Below are positions 57,094 through 64,000 of a stretch of 64,000 nucleotides of DNA, one piece after another. Source of the DNA: Brochothrix campestris (GTDB taxonomy: Bacteria; Bacillota; Bacilli; Lactobacillales; Listeriaceae). Made by a program: the position numbers and the translations under genes. The stretch's first letter is position 1. Each line of letters starts with the position of its first letter. The stretch covers positions 248,001 through 312,000 of the forward strand of contig NZ_CP175511.1 of assembly GCF_046058945.1 (NCBI RefSeq), written 5' to 3'. The notes under the pieces are model-generated. The model was not told the DNA's origin and did not search any database. It saw only the letters and a program-made list of their open reading frames with translations.

Positions 57094-57513
57094 ATGAAAT
57101 TTAGTTTTGAATTAAAAACAGATGCAACACTTGAGCAAGTTTGGGGGCTATACGAAGATGTAAATAAATGGTTCTCATGGGAGTCTGACTTAGAAGATAT
57201 ATCATTAGAAAGTGAATTTAAAACAGGTACACATGGCACTATGAAGTTAGTAGGACGTCCTCAGGTAACGTTTGTTTTAGAGTCTGTTACGACTAATAAG
57301 GAATTTACTAATAAGACAATTATTCCATCTATTGGAGAAATCTATTTTAGTCATGAAATTTCTAAGATTGATGACAAAACATTAGTAAAACACTCAGTTG
57401 AATTTGTACCACTTAACAGAAAGGCTATATCTGAAGATTTAGGTCTTGTTTCTCAAGTGTTTTCTTCTGTTCCTAAATCTGTATTTTCACTTTTAGAGGT
57501 TGCAAATGGATAG
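57094..57513 (+). CDS. SRPBCC (START-like) family protein
   Basis: A 139-residue soluble protein with the SRPBCC fold pattern: N-terminal strand 'FSFELKTDATLEQVWGLYED' (here shown as the first 20), the tryptophan-rich 'VNKWFSWESDLE', and a C-terminal helix. Such proteins hold a hydrophobic ligand in a deep pocket. The ligand is unknown. It overlaps the MarR gene by 8 bases, so the two are co-translated and the MarR protein may sense the same ligand. Confidence 0.8.
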   Translation: MKFSFELKTDATLEQVWGLYEDVNKWFSWESDLEDISLESEFKTGTHGTMKLVGRPQVTFVLESVTTNKEFTNKTIIPSIGEIYFSHEISKIDDKTLVKHSVEFVPLNRKAISEDLGLVSQVFSSVPKSVFSLLEVANG

Positions 57514-57973
57514 TAGCTTATCATCTGATTTTCAGAGTACACCTAATGAATCAACTGGTCTATCATTTATAAAGGTGTATAACCTTTGGCATAAACTAAT
57601 TAAAGATGAATTAAAAACTGTGAATCTAACTCATCCGCAGTTCACAGTACTTGCATCTTTAGGTTATCTTAGTCAAAGAAATAAAGAAGTATCACAGGTA
57701 GATATTTCTAAACAAGCTGATATTGATGTAATGACAGTATCTACAATCATTAGAAATTTAGAAAAGACAAAATTATTGTTTCGTCAAGAATCATCAGTTG
57801 ACACTAGAGCTAAGTCAATTATGCTTACAGAAGAGGGAAGAGTAGTTTTATCTAAAGCTTTGCCTTTGGTTGAGGGGATTGATAATGTATTCTTTGGTAA
57901 TTTAGAAACAGATAAACAGTGTTTTAACAGTTTGTTACTAAAATTGATTGAGTCGAACTCGAGTAAGGGGTAA
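57506..57973 (+). CDS. MarR family transcriptional regulator
   Basis: A 155-residue winged-helix regulator: 'LTHPQFTVLASLGYL', recognition region 'ISKQADIDVMTVSTIIRNLE', and wing 'QESSVDTRAKSIMLTEEGR'. ATG 57506 lies inside the end of the SRPBCC gene and has AGAGG in front; a TTG at 57500 is less likely. It probably represses its own operon through the palindromes near 57030-57067. The two genes lie between the two integrase tails. Confidence 0.88.
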   Translation: MDSSLSSDFQSTPNESTGLSFIKVYNLWHKLIKDELKTVNLTHPQFTVLASLGYLSQRNKEVSQVDISKQADIDVMTVSTIIRNLEKTKLLFRQESSVDTRAKSIMLTEEGRVVLSKALPLVEGIDNVFFGNLETDKQCFNSLLLKLIESNSSKG

Positions 57974-58023
57974 CATTTTTGAAGGAATTGTCTTAAACTA
58001 ATATATATTTGATACACTCAAAG

Positions 58024-58068
58024 AAAGAGCCTAAACGTTACTTTTACGTTCAAGCTCTTTCTTTTTAA
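58024..58068. terminator. Bidirectional terminator between MarR and integrase genes
   Basis: AAAGAGC..AACGT pairs with ACGTT..GCTCTTT, followed by CTTTTT on the + strand. Confidence 0.8.
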
Positions 58069-59177
58069 AATAGGTCATTTAGCTTGTCTGACATGCTTTT
58101 TTGCTTACTTGGGTAAAGATGTCCATATGTGTCGTAAGTCGTTTGAATAGAGGCGTGACCGAGTCTTTCTTTGATTGGAAATTGCTTTTCTCCATTCTCA
58201 ATTAATAAGGCAACATGTGAGTGCCTAAAGTCATGAATCCGAATCCGTTTTAGCTCTGTTGTTCGCTCTAAAATAGCGTTATACTTGTTAGTTACCATGT
58301 ATCGAGAGATTATACTAGGAGCAAACTGAAAGACTTGTAATTGTTCTACATCATCAGTAAATCGTGACAACCTAGCAGTTTGAGTCTCTTTCCATGACTG
58401 TAATTCATCTGCTAAGTTACTTTGAATTGTGATTTTACGTATACTGGCATCTGTTTTTGGTTCGTTGAGTATGGTTCTCCCTGGAAGATGTATAAGTGTT
58501 TTATTTACGTCAATTTCTTTTCTGTTAAAGTCGATGTCTTTCCACGTTAACCCTAGCAATTCACCAATACGCATACCAGTTGAAAAAAGCACCTTGAAAA
58601 TTAATTTATATGAGCTATCATCTGGTTCTAGTAAGGTCAAAAATTGTTGGAAATCTTTTACAGTCCAGTAGTTCATCTTATGCTTAGGTACTGGCAGTCT
58701 TTTAATCTGAGAACAGGGGTTTTCATTAAGAAAGCCTTCCTTAACGGCAATGTCTAATAGTTTTTTCATTAAGATCATTTGTTTATTGACAGTGTTGTTA
58801 GTTAAATCTTTATCTAACAATGTTTCTCTGAATGCGTCAATATCTTTGTAGGTTAAAAGGCCAATGGTTGCGTGTTTGAAGTAGGGTGAAAAGTGTTTAT
58901 TATAATTACCGTTTTGCGATGAAATATAGCTCTCTTTGCGTTGTTTTTTCTTGTCTTCAGCTTTCATTATCTCGTATAAGATGTCGAGTGAAGCTCCCTT
59001 AATAGTAGAGTAGTCACCATATTTCGTCATTCTGTAGTAACTTTCTAATTCTAAAGCCTCCTTACGGGTCTTTATATTCCTTTTAATGAATCGGTTTCGC
59101 TTGCCAGTAACAGCATTGTACCCCTTAGAGATATCTAGTTTCCATGTGTCTTTACCTTTTTCTTTTGTGACTGACAT
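58065..59177 (-). CDS. int: Tyrosine-type integrase (Tn916/ICE-like)
   Basis: A 370-residue integrase with an N-terminal arm-binding region ('KDTWKLDISKGYNAVTGKR'), a core-binding helix bundle, and a catalytic domain: R in 'STGMRIGELLGLTW', H-x-x-R in 'RIHDFRHSHVALL', H in 'LGHASIQTTYDTY' whose final tyrosine region is the nucleophile. ATG 59177 is preferred over GTG 59186 by its distance from AAGGAG. It starts immediately after the DUF3173 gene. The element it moves is probably part of the island; its attachment sites are not certain. Confidence 0.92.
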   Translation of the reverse strand: MSVTKEKGKDTWKLDISKGYNAVTGKRNRFIKRNIKTRKEALELESYYRMTKYGDYSTIKGASLDILYEIMKAEDKKKQRKESYISSQNGNYNKHFSPYFKHATIGLLTYKDIDAFRETLLDKDLTNNTVNKQMILMKKLLDIAVKEGFLNENPCSQIKRLPVPKHKMNYWTVKDFQQFLTLLEPDDSSYKLIFKVLFSTGMRIGELLGLTWKDIDFNRKEIDVNKTLIHLPGRTILNEPKTDASIRKITIQSNLADELQSWKETQTARLSRFTDDVEQLQVFQFAPSIISRYMVTNKYNAILERTTELKRIRIHDFRHSHVALLIENGEKQFPIKERLGHASIQTTYDTYGHLYPSKQKSMSDKLNDLF

Positions 59178-59179
59178 TA

Positions 59180-59389
59180 TTAGCACACTCCTTCTAGTTC
59201 TAACGGTATTTTAATTCCAAGCATACCTTCAACTGTTATAACTGGTACAAGACCTAGTCGTTTATTGTCGTAAAAAGTGATTCCTTCTTCAACTAATTGA
59301 GCTTTAGTTTGTTTAATGATTCGTTCTGCTGTGCAATGTCCATAACCTAAGTTGATTAAACCTTGTTTGTTTATTAATGGAATATTCAT
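59180..59389 (-). CDS. DUF3173 family protein (integrase partner, possible excisionase)
   Basis: A 69-residue protein with the DUF3173 pattern 'LINLGYGHCTAERIIKQTK', 'FYDNKRLGLVP' and 'VEGMLGI'. Members nearly always precede an ICE-type integrase gene and have a helix-turn-helix look, suggesting an excisionase or regulatory role. The stop codon touches the integrase start (TAATAATG). GGAGGAAAA precedes the ATG. Confidence 0.85.
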   Translation of the reverse strand: MNIPLINKQGLINLGYGHCTAERIIKQTKAQLVEEGITFYDNKRLGLVPVITVEGMLGIKIPLELEGVC

Positions 59390-59904
59390 GTTTGTTTTCC
59401 TCCGATATAATAGTTTTAAATCAGTTCTAACTGACTTAAATAATTATTTAAAACATCTGAATTAAAGTCCAGCCCCTTTATCCTAAAATATTTCTTTATA
59501 TACTGGTCAAAAGAGCATCGGAAGTTAAAAGCGAGTAGGGTCTTTTAGTATCAGAGTTAGACGATTTCACCTAAGGTGAAAATCAATATCTAGGGTAGTG
59601 AAAACAACTTCTGAGTACCCCAAGATAAAGAAGCAAAATAACTGAAAATCTAAGTTGATTTATCTGATTCATTAGCTCTTTGTTCTAAAGTTAAAATGAC
59701 AGTAAATAATTGACTGGAAAATTAAGTATAAGTTACAGTAAAATGAGTTTGTGTCAGTTGGGTTGAGTGAGATTTAAAATCAAGTGATCCGTGAGTATAT
59801 CTATTCGACAAGCTGGAAGATACAAGTCAAATAATTATAATCAGAGTTCAGTACCCCAAAGAAGGCAAAATAAATAAGACAACTCGTGAGCTGTCTTATC
59901 TAGG
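59390..59904. other. Non-coding stretch upstream of the DUF3173-integrase pair
   Basis: About 515 bases, AT-rich, no credible gene on either strand. A near-perfect palindrome TTAAATCAGTT-CT-AACTGACTTAA (59416-59439) sits about 27 bases before the DUF3173 start and may be an operator. Two related segments around AGTACCCCAA (59615 and 59850) each continue with GAAG and GCAAAATAA. No attachment site could be named. Confidence 0.6.
59884..59904 (-). terminator. Weak hairpin after the small recombinase gene
   Basis: AGACAACTC and GAGCTGTCT pair around GT (59877-59896 area); no clear T run on the minus strand. Confidence 0.35.
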
Positions 59905-60504
59905 TTAACCAAAATTAATTTCGTCTAATACTGCTTCTTTTGTGACTTCGTCTAAGCCTAGGTAACTAAGTGTTGATTTTTGGTCTGAATGGTTAAGCAG
60001 CTTCATGACAAACCCAATATCATATTTAGTTTGTTCATATACTCTATAAGCTCCAGTTTTTCTCATCGTGTGAGTACCAAGATAGTTAAGTCCTAATAAG
60101 TCGCCTGTCTTGTCCATGATTTTGTAGTATTGCTTTCTAGTTATGCAGTTGTCTGGATTGGTAGAGGAGGGGAAGAGCCATTTACTTTTTATGCCTTGTT
60201 CTTTCAAGTAGTCATGATAAATGATAAGGTCTTTTTCTAGTGGCTTTAAGTAGAGTGTATTTGGTTTACCTGTCTTTTGGTCTTTTGTGTGTGCACGTTC
60301 TTTGAGTACCCCTGATTCTGTGAACACGTCTGAATACTCGAGGGATAAGACGTCACTTACTCGTAATAAGGTCGCTTTCCCGAATTGGAAGATTGTGTAG
60401 TTTCGTCTGCCTGCCTTGAAGTTGTTTAAAAGTGTGTCCTGTACCTGTTTGAGAATGATTGAGTCCTTGATGGGTTGTACATTATGATTCTGTCTTTGTG
60501 CCAT
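59905..60504 (-). CDS. Small tyrosine recombinase (phage integrase family)
   Basis: A 199-residue protein that is mostly catalytic domain: R in 'TLLRVSDVLSLEYSDV', H-x-x-R in 'THTMRKTGAYRVY', and H with the final tyrosine in 'LLNHSDQKSTLSYLG'. All key residues are present. The size is like that of FimB/FimE invertases, although I cannot assign it to that branch. GAAGGAGAC precedes the ATG. It lies next to a segment bounded by 25-base inverted repeats, which may be its substrate. Confidence 0.88.
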   Translation of the reverse strand: MAQRQNHNVQPIKDSIILKQVQDTLLNNFKAGRRNYTIFQFGKATLLRVSDVLSLEYSDVFTESGVLKERAHTKDQKTGKPNTLYLKPLEKDLIIYHDYLKEQGIKSKWLFPSSTNPDNCITRKQYYKIMDKTGDLLGLNYLGTHTMRKTGAYRVYEQTKYDIGFVMKLLNHSDQKSTLSYLGLDEVTKEAVLDEINFG

Positions 60505-60605
60505 GGTTCTAGTCTCCTTCGATGGGTTATTTTAAGGACTTTTTGGAAAAATGCCCCTACTTAGCTTGCGATAAGAAGCTAGCCCTTGTCAATCAAAGGT
60601 TTGGT

Positions 60606-60630
60606 AGGGGTCATTTGATTAAAAAGACCC
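60606..60630. repeat. 25-base inverted repeat, left copy
   Basis: Starts AGGGGTCATTTG and ends AAAAAGACCC; exact reverse complement of 61029-61053. The repeat itself can fold (GGGGTC/GACCCC). Confidence 0.93.
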
Positions 60631-60674
60631 CATATGATCTAGTATTGAATGAATACTAGTGCCGAAAATGCAAA

Positions 60675-60719
60675 AATAGCTCTGCCGTAGGCTAAACCCC
60701 TATGGTAGAGCTATTTTCT
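60675..60719. terminator. Bidirectional terminator inside the inverted-repeat segment
   Basis: AAAATAGCTCTGCC pairs with GGTAGAGCTATTTT (one mismatch), with a 17-base loop, flanked by A and T runs. Confidence 0.8.
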
Positions 60720-61028
60720 TATGCTTCTTAAAATTAAACAACAACCTGTATGCGTTTACATTAGCTTGATGAGTAAGAATGAAAACAAACTTAGTTTGGG
60801 TAAGGCTAGTTATTAATTGGAAAGTTAGATGATTTTGTTGGTCAGATAGGATTTTAGGAGACGCCTTTAAAAGCTAGAAAAACGGTTTTAAGCGTTGTTT
60901 CCAAATTAAATGTTATCATATGGGAAGGACAGGGAAATTCGCTTTAGAGCTATTCTGAGGACGTTGAGGGGTATGTAGGGATGTTATTCTTTAAAAAATA
61001 ATGCTTAGGCTACACTCCTCGAGTGGAT

Positions 61029-61053
61029 GGGTCTTTTTAATCAAATGACCCCT
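61029..61053. repeat. 25-base inverted repeat, right copy
   Basis: Exact reverse complement of 60606-60630. The two enclose 398 bases. Confidence 0.93.
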
Positions 61054-61103
61054 CGTGTGAGGAAAGTATGGTGTTATTTTAGTTGTTTTAGTGGTTGGAA
61101 ATG

Positions 61104-61472
61104 TTATTTGTACAGCTTATTTCTTATATCAGTGCTGTTTTTCGCTATAATAGCTATATTTTCAAACAGCTTAATGGGTAGAGTCAGTATCCAGTATACT
61201 ATAAAAGCAATAACTAGATTTAACAACCCCAACAAAATGATTCCGGGTGCACCATATCCAAAAAGAAACAGAGATTGCTCAACTAAAAAAGCAATGATGA
61301 ATACGAGTATCGCAGCTAAGAGATTTACTATCTTGAATATCGCAACATAGCTAAAGCCATGATTATGAGTTGTATTGTGTTCATCACTTGGTATCTTTCC
61401 AGTCATCATCCACATTGTCACCTTGTAGTTTATCCTGTGTATCAAACTATTTTTATCTGAATCTTTATTCAC
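61104..61472 (-). CDS. Small membrane protein, function unknown
   Basis: A 122-residue protein with two hydrophobic segments (about residues 48-66 and 72-95), hydrophilic ends and no recognised motif. The GTG start at 61472 is supported by AAAGGAG. It is the third gene of a minus-strand run after the LPXTG gene and ends 51 bases before the right inverted repeat. Confidence 0.65.
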   Translation of the reverse strand: MNKDSDKNSLIHRINYKVTMWMMTGKIPSDEHNTTHNHGFSYVAIFKIVNLLAAILVFIIAFLVEQSLFLFGYGAPGIILLGLLNLVIAFIVYWILTLPIKLFENIAIIAKNSTDIRNKLYK

Positions 61473-61500
61473 TTAATCTACTCCTTTACTACTTGTTTTC

Positions 61501-61719
61501 TTATCTGTCGAACTTGTTGCGGTATTTTCTGTAATGCTTGGAGTATCTACTGTCAAATTCTGCATCTTTTTTCACCATGTTTTTAAATAGCATTCCTTTA
61601 AAGACGATGACTGCGATTAAAAGTAGTATACCGTACAATAAAACACTACCTACAGGTATGCCTGTTAGTACACCAAAGAAAAATACCCCAATGAGAAAAG
61701 TAATTAATAATGCTTTCAA
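61501..61719 (-). CDS. Small membrane protein, function unknown
   Basis: A 72-residue protein with two hydrophobic helices (about residues 2-18 and 24-45) and a basic, tyrosine-rich C-terminal tail ('SRYSKHYRKYRNKF'). It starts at TTG 61719 with an excellent AAGGAGG site. It lies 47 bases after the LPXTG gene and 28 bases before the 122-residue gene, so the three are likely one transcript. Confidence 0.65.
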   Translation of the reverse strand: MKALLITFLIGVFFFGVLTGIPVGSVLLYGILLLIAVIVFKGMLFKNMVKKDAEFDSRYSKHYRKYRNKFDR

Positions 61720-61766
61720 AAGTTCTGTCCTCCTTTTTGGTTCAATTAAAGGTTTACAAGTTGTAA

Positions 61767-62996
61767 TTAAGTGCGTTTACGCTTGAAGAACCATGCCAAT
61801 GTGGCAATTGCGATTGAACCAAATCCCAATGAATTGATTAATGGGTTGTTTGACTCACCAGTTTGTGGAAGAGTGTTAGTTGAATTGTCTTTTGAGGCAA
61901 CCTTTTTGTTTGGTTTAGTTGATACATTTGTAGTTCCTGGTTTAACTTGGTCTACAGGGTTAGCAGGGTCTACAGGATTAGTAGGGTCTACAGGATCGGT
62001 AGGGTCTACAGGGTCAACTGGGTTAGATAATGGATTAGCTTTTACATCAGCTAAAGCACTATTGATTGCATCAATGTGTTCTTGGAATACTTTTTCATTA
62101 GTTGAAGTGTTATCCACCAAGGTACGTGCTTGTACTTGAGGGTTATCAGTTAATGCTTGTTCACCTGATTTGATTGCTGTGTCTAAAGCGTCCACATATT
62201 TTGCTTGATACTTATCTTTATCCAAGTATGTCTTAGCTTCTGTGATTGTTTCCTTTAGTACAGGTCTATTTTCTTCGTCAATAGTTGGTGGTAGTGTGTC
62301 AGATAATCTATCTAGTGGCACTACTAATGTCATCTTGCCAGCTCCGTCATTAAATAGTTCTGCTTTTTTAAATGAAAGGAGAGAATAATATTCAGTAGGT
62401 TGACCATTTACTAGTATAGGATTATGCAGATTTTTAATTACTTCTTGTGAATCAAGTAAAAGCCCATAATTAGTGGTATCAACTCCTATTGTAGTTAAAT
62501 CTACAAAAAATCCAGATTCCACATCAAAATAGTATTTATCTTCCTTCAAAGTGGCGAGAACTTCACCAGTTTCTTTATCTGTGAAGGTGAAATCTATATC
62601 GACATAATTATTAATACCTATATGTTCTTCTCTGTCATCAGCATACCAAAACCCATCACTTCCTAAATGGTAGGTTCTTTCTACTTCTGTTGGAGTCTCT
62701 GAGTCGTTCTCTGATATCTCAGGGACTTGTGGTTCAACTGCAACTGGTGCTTCTGATTCTAATTTAGGTGTTTCGGAAGCTACTGGTACTTCTTTTTCTG
62801 TAGCTGTTTGTTCTGTTTCTTGGTTAGCTTGATTGCTCGTTGTTGTCTCATTTGTTTCTTGAGCTAACACGGAAGTTAAAGGGAGTGCTAAACTTGATAA
62901 TACGAGTCCACAGATTAGTAAGTGGGCTGTTACTTTCTTAGCTCTAATTCCTTGTTTTGCCAAACCTTCGGCTTGTGTTCGTTTTGAATCTGTCAT
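61767..62996 (-). CDS. LPXTG-anchored cell-surface protein
   Basis: A 409-residue secreted protein. Signal peptide: basic N-terminus then 'ICGLVLSSLALPLTSVLA' with cleavage after ALA at about residue 45. A Thr/Glu-rich linker follows, then an unknown folded domain (about 105-230, with 'TYHLGSDGFWYADD'), a FIVAR-like helical region (about 235-325), a PVDP/T repeat spacer (about 330-350), and a sortase motif LPQTG at 376-380 with hydrophobic stretch and 'KRKRT' tail. Sortase A would attach it to peptidoglycan. Ligand unknown; adhesion is a guess from the architecture. Confidence 0.88.
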   Translation of the reverse strand: MTDSKRTQAEGLAKQGIRAKKVTAHLLICGLVLSSLALPLTSVLAQETNETTTSNQANQETEQTATEKEVPVASETPKLESEAPVAVEPQVPEISENDSETPTEVERTYHLGSDGFWYADDREEHIGINNYVDIDFTFTDKETGEVLATLKEDKYYFDVESGFFVDLTTIGVDTTNYGLLLDSQEVIKNLHNPILVNGQPTEYYSLLSFKKAELFNDGAGKMTLVVPLDRLSDTLPPTIDEENRPVLKETITEAKTYLDKDKYQAKYVDALDTAIKSGEQALTDNPQVQARTLVDNTSTNEKVFQEHIDAINSALADVKANPLSNPVDPVDPTDPVDPTNPVDPANPVDQVKPGTTNVSTKPNKKVASKDNSTNTLPQTGESNNPLINSLGFGSIAIATLAWFFKRKRT

Positions 62997-63335
62997 TATT
63001 ATTATACCGTCCTCAATTTACCACCTTTCCTCACATGAATATTTTCTCATGTGGGTAATTGAAAAGCAAACGATTTTTAGTATATGAGACTGTTTAAATT
63101 AGTTAGGAGTAGCTAGGTTAGGTTTAATTATATTCAAAAATAGAAAGTACCCTAACTCACTTACTAGGGGTGCTTAAGCTATTCCTTCTAATTAGTAATT
63201 GTGGCATTGTAAGCGAGCGAGTGCTAGTCTTTAAATGTAGAATGGTGTTATCTTCGAATAGTTGATTGTAGTATAATAAATTACAAGAACAACTGTGAGT
63301 AAAGCTATATTAATGATTCTAATAAGGAGACTACC
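62997..63335. other. Gene-free stretch upstream of the reverse transcriptase gene
   Basis: About 340 bases with no credible gene. Hairpins: CACATGA/TCATGTG (about 63034-63054, in the LPXTG leader) and ACCCTA/TAGGGGT (63149-63171). A -10 box TATAAT lies at 63272-63277. In some reverse-transcriptase defence systems an RNA template is encoded upstream of the gene, so this stretch is a candidate; nothing in it proves that. Confidence 0.5.
63272..63277 (+). promoter_or_regulatory. -10 box of the reverse transcriptase gene
   Basis: TATAAT 58 bases before the start codon; no clear -35 box. Confidence 0.45.
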
Positions 63336-64000
63336 ATGAAAAAAACTAGAAAAAGTATTATAGAAATGACAAATAATGAGGCAAAAGCTTTTTTGTTAAA
63401 AAGTGAAAGTTATATAACCTCAAGTCTTCCAGTTTATCTTGATATGGGAGCAATATTGAATGTCGCCAAAGACATGTTGAAGAAAAAAAGCATTCAAAAA
63501 CTTAGTATAGATGATAAGAAAAAGCAATTATCAACCCATGAAAATGTTAATCACCTAATTTTAGCTAATAAAGATGGTAATTATGCTTGGAGGCCTATTG
63601 AGTTAATACATCCTTTACTTTATGTAGATTTGGTTAATCTTATTACAAAGAAGGATGATTGGAAAGTGATCTGTGAAAGAGTTAAACAACTTCATACAGA
63701 TTCTTTAGTTGAGTGTATTTCACTTCCAATAGAGTCACGTTCGGAAAAGAGTGACAAAGCAGAAGTTATCTTAAATTGGTGGGAAAATTTAGAACAGGCA
63801 CAAATTAGACATGCTATTAAGTATGAGTATTGTGGTCATACAGATGTATCTAATTGCTATGATTCAATCTATACACACACTATTTCGTGGGCTATCCACA
63901 CAAAAGAGTGGGCTAAATTGTCAGAAAATAGAAGTCAACATAAAGGTATTGGTAATAAAATTGATGCAAAGATAACACATATGAGGCATGGTCAAACAAA
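63336..64000 (+). CDS. Reverse transcriptase of the defence-associated (DRT/UG) type, 3' part outside the window
   Basis: An open frame from ATG 63336 (ATAAGGAG in front) to the window end, 221 complete codons without a stop. Seen: an N-terminal block 'YAWRPIELIHPLLYVDLVNL', the stretch 'NWWENLEQAQIRHAIKYEY', and RT palm motif A 'HTDVSNCYDSIYTHTISWAI' with its aspartate, then 'GNKIDAKITHMRHGQT', where motif B follows. These are typical of UG-group reverse transcriptases found in anti-phage DRT systems, not of group II introns or telomerase-like RTs. The YxDD box should lie beyond the edge. Class within DRT is not assigned. Confidence 0.85.
   Translation, partial: MKKTRKSIIEMTNNEAKAFLLKSESYITSSLPVYLDMGAILNVAKDMLKKKSIQKLSIDDKKKQLSTHENVNHLILANKDGNYAWRPIELIHPLLYVDLVNLITKKDDWKVICERVKQLHTDSLVECISLPIESRSEKSDKAEVILNWWENLEQAQIRHAIKYEYCGHTDVSNCYDSIYTHTISWAIHTKEWAKLSENRSQHKGIGNKIDAKITHMRHGQT

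Larger units (their letters stand above)
60505..61103. other. Gene-free region holding a possible invertible segment
   Basis: No credible gene. It contains the 25-base inverted repeats at 60606 and 61029, a small hairpin CTAGTATT/AATACTAG (60639-60659), and a strong terminator-like hairpin at about 60675-60718. CCCCTAC/GTAGGGG also pair just outside the left repeat. Confidence 0.7.

Noticed and set aside
61027..61350. Plus-strand open frame starting in the right inverted repeat
   Set aside because: It is antisense to the 122-residue membrane-protein gene, which has the better ribosome site and sits in a plausible transcript.
61059..63038. 11-base inverted match TGTGAGGAAAG / CTTTCCTCACA around the LPXTG gene group
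   Set aside because: It is short, with no extension on either side, and can arise by chance in 2 kb.

Overview
The window is low-to-moderate GC Firmicutes DNA and looks like a lactic-acid-bacterium relative (order Lactobacillales; Aerococcaceae or Carnobacteriaceae is my best guess from the 16S text and gene content, not a firm call). Support comes from a CggR-gap-pgk-tpi-gpmI-eno glycolytic block, WhiA, CcpA-, CodY-, CtsR- and TreR-type sites, a Spx homologue, and a 16S-tRNA(Ile)-tRNA(Ala)-23S-5S operon followed by a long tRNA train of Bacilli type.

Layout. 1-5.9 kb: 3' part of whiA, then glycerol catabolism (glpP, glpF, glpK, FAD glycerol-3-phosphate dehydrogenase/oxidase) with leader hairpins where GlpP antitermination is expected. 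6.0-6.45 kb: non-coding repeat block. 6.45-11.3 kb: trehalose regulon (treP, treA, treR) with clpP lodged inside it; both tre promoters carry a TreR palindrome exactly in the -35/-10 spacer. 11.3-19.2 kb: tRNA-Arg, a small membrane protein, and cggR plus the lower glycolytic genes. 19.5-22.8 kb: thiol/Fe-S genes (spx, ybaK-like, yuzB-like, yuzD-like, a NifU-domain protein, and a HesB-like protein with a Cys/His-rich tandem-repeat tail). 23-36.8 kb: MATE pump, AI-2E family protein, manganese pyrophosphatase, zinc-type ABC transporter genes, hflX, aroD, two GNAT proteins, an amino-acid permease with a CodY-like box and a 46-residue membrane-protein gene behind it, ferredoxin-NADP reductase and NDH-2. 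36.9-43.4 kb: seven-gene Mrp Na+/H+ antiporter operon. 43.5-48.7 kb: MFS pump, cyclophilin, MalY/PatB aminotransferase, S1-domain protein, pgi. 48.8-55.7 kb: rRNA operon and 14 more tRNAs.

55.7-64 kb is an accessory island just past tRNA-Leu and its terminator: DUF2971 protein, a decayed integrase tail, SRPBCC-MarR cassette, tyrosine integrase with a DUF3173 partner, a second small tyrosine recombinase next to a 398-bp segment bounded by perfect 25-bp inverted repeats, two small membrane proteins, an LPXTG surface protein, and, running off the right edge, the N-terminal 221 or so residues of a reverse transcriptase resembling the defence-associated (DRT/UG) group.

Most notable: (1) the truncated DRT-like reverse transcriptase with a gene-free stretch before it; (2) a possible invertible switch beside a recombinase; (3) a modular family of intergenic repeats shared between 6, 22.9, 26.8 and 29.8 kb, with a paired base change in one hairpin; (4) the HesB-like protein with an amplified CGC/His tail that lacks the usual first cysteine.
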